NCBI GenBank assembly: GCA_016867695.1
Contig: VGIY01000190.1
Coordinates: forward strand, 1 to 5,409
Reading direction: 5' to 3'
Source: Candidatus Eiseniibacteriota bacterium
Lineage (GTDB): Bacteria; Eisenbacteria; RBG-16-71-46; CAIMUX01; WJJG01
DNA length: 5,409 bases
Shown here: in pieces, positions 1 to 4,144 of the stretch
How the letters are laid out: every line of letters begins with the position of its first letter
Numbering within the stretch: position 1 is the stretch's first letter
Position numbers and translations under genes: made by a program
The notes under the pieces: model-generated
The model's input: the letters and a program-made list of their open reading frames with translations, nothing else
What the model was told of the DNA's origin: nothing
Database searches by the model: none

Positions 1-32
1 GGGAGGCGGGGGGTGGGGGGGGCGGGATGGGG
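1..32 (+). other. G-run tract with G-quadruplex potential
   Basis: At least four runs of three or more G occur within 32 bases, including runs of six and eight, separated by very short spacers. This fits the common G-quadruplex pattern on the plus strand. It sits at the window edge, so its context to the left is unknown. Long G runs are also prone to base-calling error, so the exact run lengths are uncertain. Confidence 0.6.
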
Positions 33-42
33 ACGCCCCGGC

Positions 43-130
43 GCCGCCGACGCGGGCGCGACGCCCCGGTCTTGCCGCCGACGCGGGCGCGACGGCCCGG
101 TCTTGCCGCCGACGCGGGCGCGACGGCCCG
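43..130. repeat. 31-bp tandem repeat, about three copies
   Basis: Copies start at 43, 74 and 105. The first two span 31 bases each and differ at one position; the third is identical to the second for about 26 bases and then diverges. Each begins GCCGCCGACGCGGGCGCGAC. A partial, shifted copy (GACGCCCCGG) precedes the array at about 32-41. The period is not a multiple of three, and no gene crosses the array, so it looks like a non-coding minisatellite. There are no unique spacers, so it is not a CRISPR array. Confidence 0.85.
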
Positions 131-415
131 CGCGGCGGAGCCGATCCCCGCCCTTCCTGCCGGGTCACGATGCCCAAGCGGGGCCTCGCTGCAGCAACCG
201 GCTTCGCGCGAGGCGGATCGGCGGGCCCACGCGGTTCCCTGGGAGACGGCGCAGCGGCTGCGGTCGCGGGGGGGCGGGGCGATGGAGCGGGTCTTGCAGC
301 GTGCGACCCAAGATCACGCCGGAGCGCGACGAGGTGGCGCGCATGGGGCGGGGGCCGCGGGCGGGCGGCGCATGGTGCGGGCCGCGCGCTCCGCCCCGCC
401 TCCCGGCGTGGTCCC
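131..415. other. Gene-free stretch downstream of the Rho-N-like gene
   Basis: I find no convincing gene here on either strand. Open frames exist, as expected at this GC content, but their translations are low-complexity Arg/Ala/Gly/Pro strings without recognisable domains or a ribosome-binding site. No T-run terminator is visible after the minus-strand gene that ends at 416. Confidence 0.5.
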
Positions 416-736
416 CTACTTGCCGGTAACCCTGAGGCTGCGGCGCAGCTTGCGGCGCAGCAGGTGGATCTTGTGCCGCGCGGCTCTGACCTGAACCAGG
501 TCCTTGCCCGCCAGAGCCTCGTCGCGCGCCTTGCGCAGCTTGCGGATCTGCGCCTTGATCTCGCCCTTGGGGATGCCGACGACGACGGTCTTCGGCTTCT
601 CGATGCCCATGCGCTGGCAGAGAAGGTCGATCAGCTCCTCCTTGCGCATGCCGCTGGCGCCAACGACATCCTCGTACTGCTGGGCCATCTCGCGCAGCTT
701 GACCACCGTCTGCTTCGACAGCTCGTGGAAGTCCAT
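416..736 (-). CDS. Small Rho-N-domain-like basic protein (106 aa)
   Basis: The only start is ATG at 736, with AAGGAG ten bases upstream; the stop is TAG at 416-418. Residues 5-46 (LSKQTVVKLREMAQQYED, then GMRKEELIDLLCQRMGIE) have the pattern of the Rho termination factor N-terminal (SAP-like) helical domain: LxxxTVxxLREMA, a turn, then the KEELIDLLC helix. Residues 57-106 hold 18 Lys/Arg against 4 acidic residues and should form helices, ending in RRKLRRSLRVTGK. Full-length Rho has OB-fold and ATPase domains, which are absent, so this is not Rho itself. From memory, similar short proteins with a Rho-N domain plus a basic helical tail occur as uncharacterised proteins in other bacteria. Nucleic-acid binding is an inference; no specific function is known to me. 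It is transcribed divergently from tsaD and appears to be monocistronic within the window. Confidence 0.85.
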   Translation of the reverse strand: MDFHELSKQTVVKLREMAQQYEDVVGASGMRKEELIDLLCQRMGIEKPKTVVVGIPKGEIKAQIRKLRKARDEALAGKDLVQVRAARHKIHLLRRKLRRSLRVTGK

Positions 737-746
737 GCGTTCCTTG

Positions 747-752
747 CTCCTT
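747..752 (-). promoter_or_regulatory. Shine-Dalgarno site of the Rho-N-like gene
   Basis: The minus strand reads AAGGAG, ten bases before the ATG at 736. A second, weaker AAGGA lies closer. Together with the domain start this supports the 106-residue reading. Confidence 0.7.
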
Positions 753-833
753 CGATCCGCTCGTCGCCGCGGCGCGCCGGCGCCCCGGCGCCCCCGCGAT
801 CGCTCAGCCCCTGCCCGATCCCGCCGGCGAACA

Positions 834-857
834 GCCGCCGCCGGCGCCGTCGGCGGC
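834..857. other. GC-only hairpin
   Basis: GCCGCCG at 834-840 pairs with CGGCGGC at 851-857 around a 10-base loop. It lies in what would be the leader of the minus-strand gene. There is no T-run on either side, so it is not a classical intrinsic terminator. In sequence this GC-rich such stems also arise by chance. Confidence 0.4.
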
Positions 858-907
858 GTAGGTGTCGCCTGCGCCCCCTGGCCGTCGAATCCCGCGGCCT
901 CGCGCCC

Positions 908-925
908 GCCCCCCCGCCGGGGGGC
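908..925. other. GC-only hairpin with C7/G6 arms
   Basis: G908 and C909-914 pair with G919-924 and C925 around a four-base loop, a seven-pair all-GC stem. It lies just inside the possible promoter of the minus-strand gene, so it would be near the 5' end of that transcript. Its function is unknown. Confidence 0.4.
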
Positions 926-941
926 CGGCGAGGACGGCGGG

Positions 942-970
942 ATGATACAGCATTCGTCTCCGGAGCCGAA
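942..970 (-). promoter_or_regulatory. Possible promoter of the Rho-N-like gene
   Basis: On the minus strand TTCGGC (965-970), a 17-base spacer and TATCAT (942-947) resemble a sigma-70-type promoter; the -10 is fair and the -35 poor. It is the clearest AT-richer spot in this intergenic region. If real, it gives a leader of about 200 bases before the ATG at 736. Confidence 0.25.
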
Positions 971-1002
971 CAGCGAATCGCAGAGTCGGGATCGGCCCCG
1001 TC

Positions 1003-1050
1003 CGGCGAGTGCCTCGCCCGGCGAGTGCCCCGTCGGGCGAGTGCCTCGCC
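1003..1050. repeat. 16-bp tandem repeat of small hairpins, three copies
   Basis: Units at 1003-1018, 1019-1034 and 1035-1050 follow CGGCGAGTGCCTCGCC; unit 2 has two changes and unit 3 has one. Units 1 and 3 are self-complementary: GGCGAG-TGC-CTCGCC, extended in unit 3 to a perfect seven-pair stem with a three-base loop (1035-1051). Unit 2 has lost the pairing in its second half. The following sequence (1051 onward) is a decayed fourth unit at best. Confidence 0.85.
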
Positions 1051-1111
1051 CGGCGCCGCAGCCCGGGGGCCACGGGGACCTTCACCCGGCGTGGCATTCG
1101 CGCGCGGTCGT

Positions 1112-1120
1112 TGCTAGCCT
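1112..1120 (+). promoter_or_regulatory. Possible extended -10 element for tsaD
   Basis: TGCTAGCCT fits a TGn plus TAnnnT extended -10 shape, but TAGCCT matches TATAAT at only three of six positions and no good -35 is present. A start near 1126 would give a tsaD leader of about 195 bases carrying the whole G-rich tract. Confidence 0.2.
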
Positions 1121-1179
1121 GGGCGCGGCCGACCCGCGGGCGGAGCGCCTGGCGCCGATCGAAGGCGCGCGGAGCGAAG

Positions 1180-1309
1180 GGATGGAGAGGAGCCGGCGGG
1201 GAAGGCAAGGCAGGCCAGAGCAGAGGGGGAAGGGCCGGGGAAGGGAAGGCAGGGTAAGGATAAGCGGCGGAAGGGGAGACCGGGGCAGGGAAGGCTGGGG
1301 CAGGGAGGG
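1180..1309 (+). repeat. Purine/G-rich leader with G-quadruplex-type runs upstream of tsaD
   Basis: The plus strand is almost entirely purine, built from irregular copies of GGGGAAGGSAAGGCAGG (for example 1198-1214 and 1237-1253). Two clusters meet the four-run G-quadruplex pattern: 1225-1245 (runs at 1225-1229, 1232-1234, 1237-1240 and 1243-1245, loops of two bases) and 1282-1309 (five runs). The second cluster contains the likely Shine-Dalgarno GGAGG at 1304-1308, so folding of the RNA could hide the tsaD ribosome-binding site. That regulatory reading is inference. Confidence 0.7.
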
Positions 1310-1320
1310 CGACGAGACCG

Positions 1321-2388
1321 ATGCTGCTGCTCGCGATCGAGACCTCGTGCGACGACACCTGCGTCGCGCTGCTGCGCGACCGCCCTCCGGGCGCGGAGCT
1401 GCTCGCTCACCGCGCCGCCTCGCAGGCCGTGCACGCCGACTTCGCCGGCGTCGTCCCCGAGCTCGCCTCCCGCGAGCACATGCGCCTGATCGGGCCGCTG
1501 TTGCGGGCGGCGCTCGCCGCTGCGCGCCTCGATCTCGGAGACCTCGAGGCGGTCGCCGTCACCAGCGGCCCCGGGCTGGTCGGCTCGCTCCTCGTGGGCG
1601 TGTCGTTCGCCAAGGCGCTCGCCTACGCCCGGAGGATCCCGGTCGTCGGCGTCAACCACGTCGAGGCGCACCTGGCCGCCGTGCTCCTGGACGAGCGGGC
1701 TGCGCGCCCGAAGCCGCCGTTCATCGGGCTGGTCGCCTCGGGCGGGCACACCGAGATCGTCCGCGTCCTCGACTGGGGCCGCTGGGAGCTGCTCGGCGCC
1801 ACGCGCGACGACGCCGCCGGGGAGGCCTTCGACAAGGTGGCCAAGCTGCTGGGCATGGGGTTTCCCGGCGGACCGGCGCTCTCCCGCGCAGCCTCGAGCG
1901 GGCGCGCGGCGGCCTTCGACTTCCCGCGGGCCTGGCTCGATCTCGAGCGGGGAGGCCTCGACGTGAGCTTCAGCGGGCCGAAGACGGCGGTGAAGCTCTT
2001 CCTCGACCGACGCGGGTGGCCCGAGCGGCCGGTCGATCCGATCGAGCGGGCGCGGTTCGTGGCCGATGTCGCGGCGAGCTTCCAGGAGGCGGTCGTCGAG
2101 GTGCTCGCGGCCAAGGTCCTGGAGGCCTGCTCGCGCACGGGCGTCCGCGGCCTCGTCGTCGCGGGCGGCGTCGCCGCCAACCCGGCGCTGCGGGCGCGGC
2201 TCGAGCGCGACGCGGGGCCGCGCGGCGTGACCCTGCACCTGCCCGCGCCCGCCTGGTGCGGCGACAACGCCGCCATGGTGGGGATGGCTGCTCTCCACCA
2301 CCTGCGGCGCGGCGAGCGCTCCCGCTACGATCTTCCCGCCGTCCCCAATCTGGACGACTGGGACGGCTTCTACGAGGCCGCCCGCTGA
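1321..2388 (+). CDS. tsaD: tRNA t6A(37) threonylcarbamoyltransferase TsaD
   Basis: TsaD (formerly Gcp/YgjD) transfers the threonylcarbamoyl group from threonylcarbamoyl-AMP to A37 of ANN-decoding tRNAs in the cytoplasm, working with TsaB and TsaE (neither is in this window). The 355-residue length is normal. The family signature is complete: N-terminal AIETSCDDT (5-13), PELASREH (46-53), TSGPGLVGSLLVG (81-93), metal-binding histidines H113 and H117 in NHVEAH, SGGHTEI (140-146), TRDDAAGEAFDKVAKLLG (161-178), VAGGVAAN (280-287) and the metal-binding aspartate D315 in CGDN. Position 220 is Pro in FSGPKTAV, where Leu or Ile is usual. The ATG at 1321 begins directly at the conserved MLLLAIETSCD; GGAGG at 1304-1308 is a somewhat distant ribosome-binding site (12 bases). 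The next gene starts 100 bases after the stop. Confidence 0.97.
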   Translation: MLLLAIETSCDDTCVALLRDRPPGAELLAHRAASQAVHADFAGVVPELASREHMRLIGPLLRAALAAARLDLGDLEAVAVTSGPGLVGSLLVGVSFAKALAYARRIPVVGVNHVEAHLAAVLLDERAARPKPPFIGLVASGGHTEIVRVLDWGRWELLGATRDDAAGEAFDKVAKLLGMGFPGGPALSRAASSGRAAAFDFPRAWLDLERGGLDVSFSGPKTAVKLFLDRRGWPERPVDPIERARFVADVAASFQEAVVEVLAAKVLEACSRTGVRGLVVAGGVAANPALRARLERDAGPRGVTLHLPAPAWCGDNAAMVGMAALHHLRRGERSRYDLPAVPNLDDWDGFYEAAR

Positions 2389-2475
2389 GCCGTCCGCCTC
2401 TCGCCCGCCGCCGCGCGTAAACATCGCCCGCGCCGCGGCCGATCCAGGAATGCAGCCGGACGCATCCGCATCGCT

Positions 2476-2482
2476 GGAGGAG
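2476..2482 (+). promoter_or_regulatory. Shine-Dalgarno site fixing the start of the GGDDF response regulator
   Basis: GGAGGAG lies six bases before ATG 2489. An in-frame ATG at 2450 has no such site and would add 13 residues unrelated to the REC fold, so 2489 is the better start. Confidence 0.85.
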
Positions 2483-2488
2483 ACACCC

Positions 2489-3436
2489 ATGGAGACCCCC
2501 CGCGCCCGCGAGCGCATCCTCGTCGTCGAGGACGAGGAGATGCTGCGCACGATGCTGACGATGCAGCTCCAGCGCGAGGGGTACCGCGTGCGCACCGCGG
2601 TCGACGGCGAGGACGCGCTGGACAAGATCCGCGAGGAGCGCCCCGACCTGGTCCTGCTCGATGTCGTCATGCCCAAGCTGGACGGGTACGAGACCTGCCG
2701 GCGGATCAAGGGCGACATGGCCACCGCCAACATCCCGGTGATCATGCTCACCTCGCGCGCGGATCACGAGGACAAGATCCGCGGCCTGCGCGGCGGGGCG
2801 AACGACTATGTGACCAAGCCCTACGAACCGGGCGAGCTGCTGGCCCGCGTGCGCAACATCCTCCAGTGGAGCATGCTGCAGCGCGAAGCCAATCCGCTGA
2901 CGGGATTGCCGGGGAACATCTCGATCGAGAACGAGGTCCGCGCGCGGCTCGCGGCTCGCGACGCCTTCGCCTTCATGTACATCGATCTCGACCACTTCAA
3001 GGCGTTCAACGACTACTACAGCTTCCGCAAGGGGGACGAGGCGATCCGCCTGGTGGCCTCGATTCTCCTGAGCGCCGTCAGCCTGGAGGGGTCGGGCTCC
3101 GATTTCGTCGGCCACGTCGGCGGGGACGACTTCGTCCTCGTCGTCTCGCTCGACTGCGCCGACGCGATCGCCCAGGCGGTGATCCAGGAGTTCGACGCGA
3201 AGGCGCCCAGGCTCTACAGCGAGGGGGATCGCCGCCGGGGGACCATCGAGACCCACGACCGGCAGGGCCGCCGGCAGCAGTTCCCGCTCATGTCGGTGAC
3301 GATCGCCGCGGTGGCCGTGCGCGACGGCGCCATCGAGCACCCCGGGGAGCTCAGCCGCATCGCCGCCGAGCTCAAGGCCTTCGGCAAGGCGCAGCCGGGG
3401 AGCGTCGTCATCTGGGAGCGGCGGCACGCCGCGTGA
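2489..3436 (+). CDS. Response regulator with REC and degenerate GGDEF (GGDDF) domain
   Basis: A 315-residue cytoplasmic two-domain regulator. The REC domain (about 9-125) has the acidic pair E14/D15, phospho-acceptor D58 in LLDVVMP, T88 and K110 (KP), so it should be phosphorylatable by a histidine kinase; none is encoded here. A short linker leads to a GGDEF-like domain that begins at NPLTGLPGN (135-143) and continues with YIDLDHFKAFND (164-175), a FRKGDEAI helix (179-186), VGGDDFVLVV (210-219) and FPLMSVTIA (265-273). The signature is GGDDF rather than GGDEF or GGEEF, so the metal-binding Glu is replaced by Asp. The product-inhibition RxxD site has Ser202 in place of Arg. From memory, GHxGGDDF with a downstream FPLMS motif marks a recurring GGDEF subclass of uncertain enzymatic activity. 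It may make c-di-GMP or act only as a nucleotide sensor or partner-binding module. It lies 100 bases after tsaD and 52 before the next REC gene. Confidence 0.9.
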   Translation: METPRARERILVVEDEEMLRTMLTMQLQREGYRVRTAVDGEDALDKIREERPDLVLLDVVMPKLDGYETCRRIKGDMATANIPVIMLTSRADHEDKIRGLRGGANDYVTKPYEPGELLARVRNILQWSMLQREANPLTGLPGNISIENEVRARLAARDAFAFMYIDLDHFKAFNDYYSFRKGDEAIRLVASILLSAVSLEGSGSDFVGHVGGDDFVLVVSLDCADAIAQAVIQEFDAKAPRLYSEGDRRRGTIETHDRQGRRQQFPLMSVTIAAVAVRDGAIEHPGELSRIAAELKAFGKAQPGSVVIWERRHAA

Positions 3437-3437
3437 C

Positions 3438-3452
3438 GCCCCCGCGGGGGGC
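3438..3452 (+). other. GC-only hairpin between the two response-regulator genes
   Basis: GCCCCC (3438-3443) pairs with GGGGGC (3447-3452) around a three-base loop, immediately after the stop of the upstream gene. There is no T-run, so it is unlikely to be a full terminator. It could protect the upstream message end or weaken read-through. Confidence 0.4.
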
Positions 3453-3475
3453 AGGGCGCCGGGCCCAACCGGCGT

Positions 3476-3482
3476 GGAGGAG
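3476..3482 (+). promoter_or_regulatory. Shine-Dalgarno site fixing a TTG start
   Basis: GGAGGAG is six bases before TTG 3489, the same motif and spacing as for the upstream regulator's ATG. The alternative in-frame GTG at 3474 overlaps this motif and has no ribosome-binding site of its own. Confidence 0.8.
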
Positions 3483-3488
3483 TCGGCG

Positions 3489-3887
3489 TTGAAGCGCAAG
3501 CGGATCCTCGTGGCGGATGACGAGGTCTACATCGTCCACATCCTCGAGTTCAGCCTGAGCATGGAAGGCTACGAGGTGATCAGCGCCACGAGCGGCGTGG
3601 AGGCCCTGCGCCGAATCGAGGAGGAGCAGCCCGACCTGATCGTCCTCGACGTCATGATGCCGGGCCTCGACGGACACGAGGTCTGCCGCCGCCTGCGCGC
3701 CGACGAGCGCACGAGCCGCACGCCGATCATCTTCCTGACGGCCAAGGACACGCCGGCCGACCGGGACCTCGGCCTGGGGCTGGGGGCCAACGCCTACATC
3801 ACCAAGCCCTTCGGACCGCGCAAGCTGATCGAGGCGATCGAGAACCTCCTCGACGACGACGCGGGCGACGCCGCCGTGGGGCTCTAG
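3489..3887 (+). CDS. Stand-alone CheY-like response regulator (REC only)
   Basis: From TTG 3489 the protein is 132 residues, one complete receiver domain with no output domain. Conserved positions are the acidic pair D10/D11 in ILVADDE, phospho-acceptor D54 in IVLDVMMPGLDG, T84 in IIFLTAKD and K106 in ITKPF. A short acidic tail (LLDDDAGDAAVGL) follows helix 5. Such proteins act through protein-protein contacts or as phosphate relays. Its pairing with the REC-GGDDF gene 52 bases upstream suggests they share a kinase, or that this one modulates the other; PleD, for comparison, carries two REC domains in front of one GGDEF domain. That pairing is inference. The likely end of the transcript is the hairpin at 3899-3924. 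The GTG at 3474 would give 137 residues but lacks a ribosome-binding site. Confidence 0.93.
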   Translation: MKRKRILVADDEVYIVHILEFSLSMEGYEVISATSGVEALRRIEEEQPDLIVLDVMMPGLDGHEVCRRLRADERTSRTPIIFLTAKDTPADRDLGLGLGANAYITKPFGPRKLIEAIENLLDDDAGDAAVGL

Positions 3888-3898
3888 GCTTCGGGGCG

Positions 3899-3924
3899 GG
3901 TCCCGGGTCTCCGGGGCCCGGACC
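3899..3924 (+). terminator. Possible terminator hairpin after the REC gene
   Basis: GGTCC at 3899-3903 pairs with GGACC at 3920-3924, and GGG 3905-3907 with CCC 3917-3919, giving eight pairs with one bulged C (3904) and a nine-base loop. It lies 12 bases after the stop codon. The following sequence is pyrimidine-rich but has no U-run, so it may be a weak terminator or only an mRNA end-stabilising stem. Confidence 0.35.
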
Positions 3925-3930
3925 TGCTTC

Positions 3931-4060
3931 TCCGCTCCCCGTCCCCGCTTGCCGTCACCGCTCGCCGTCTCCGCTACCCGCATCTGCTCGCTGTCTCGGT
4001 CCCCAGTCTCCGCTCCCCGGCCCCGCTCGCCGTCTGCGCTACCTCGCACCGCTGCCTGCT
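3931..4060. repeat. 13-bp tandem repeat, ten phased units, upstream of priA
   Basis: Ten consecutive 13-base units fill 3931-4060 without gaps, with consensus TCCGCTCSCCGTC (GACGGSGAGCGGA on the other strand). Column 4 (G) and column 9 (C) are invariant in all ten units; columns 2, 5, 6 and 11 match in nine. Each unit looks like two related halves of six and seven bases (CCGCTC, GCCGTCT). Units 3-4 (3957-3982) and 8-9 (4022-4047) are closer to each other than to their neighbours, hinting at a 65-base higher-order repeat. The array is non-coding and ends three bases before the priA -10 candidate. Confidence 0.9.
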
Positions 4061-4062
4061 CC

Positions 4063-4068
4063 TATACT
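4063..4068 (+). promoter_or_regulatory. Likely -10 element of priA
   Basis: TATACT matches TATAAT at five of six positions and stands out in the surrounding GC-rich sequence. No convincing -35 exists; that position is inside the 13-bp array (around 4040-4045, TACCTC). Transcription would start near 4075, giving a leader of about 70 bases. Confidence 0.45.
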
Positions 4069-4133
4069 GCACACCGAATCGGCGCGCCGGGCCGCGGCAG
4101 AGAACGCCGCGGGACGCCGGCGAGCCACGGTCA

Positions 4134-4138
4134 GGGAG
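4134..4138 (+). promoter_or_regulatory. Shine-Dalgarno site of priA, TTG start
   Basis: GGGAG lies six bases before TTG 4145. The 13 bases ending at this TTG (4135-4147) match those ending at the REC gene's TTG (3479-3491) at 12 positions, which supports both TTG starts. Confidence 0.7.
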
Positions 4139-4144
4139 TCCGCG

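Larger units (their letters stand above)
737..1320. other. Divergent intergenic region between the Rho-N-like gene and tsaD
   Basis: This 584-base stretch separates two divergent genes and must hold both promoters. It contains, in order: GC-only hairpins (834-857, 908-925), an AT-richer island (about 941-960), a three-copy 16-bp repeat (1003-1050), a possible extended -10 element (1112-1120) and a purine/G-rich leader (about 1180-1309). No translation on either strand resembles a protein; the long open frames crossing it are shadows of tsaD or low-complexity strings. Confidence 0.7.

Noticed and set aside
43..130. Possible CRISPR array
   Set aside because: The units are directly contiguous with no unique spacers, and no cas gene is present.
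165..344. Minus-strand 59-codon open frame downstream of the Rho-N-like gene
   Set aside because: ATG at 344 has no ribosome-binding site, the translation is Arg/Pro-rich without any known pattern, and such frames are expected by chance here.
884..892. GTCGAATCC resembling a tRNA T-arm
   Set aside because: The flanks do not form a T-stem, and no anticodon arm or acceptor stem is found around it.
1092..1114. TGGCAT and TTGC resembling a sigma-54 promoter before tsaD
   Set aside because: The two elements start 19 bases apart; the sigma-54 arrangement needs about 11.
504..2420. Plus-strand open frame of 638 codons across the intergenic region and tsaD
   Set aside because: It is an out-of-frame shadow of tsaD; its translation is Arg/Ala/Gly/Pro-rich with no domain, and it crosses the 16-bp repeat and the purine tract.
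2416..2424. GTAAACAT in the gap after tsaD as a -10 element
   Set aside because: It is AT-richer than its surroundings but a poor match to TATAAT with no -35, so I cannot support a separate promoter for the response regulators.
1114..2751. Minus-strand open frame of 545 codons opposite tsaD
   Set aside because: It is an antisense shadow of tsaD and the response regulator, a common effect at this GC content; no recognisable protein.
1970..3499. Minus-strand open frame of 509 codons opposite the response regulator
   Set aside because: It covers well-recognised plus-strand domains in antisense, with low-complexity translation.
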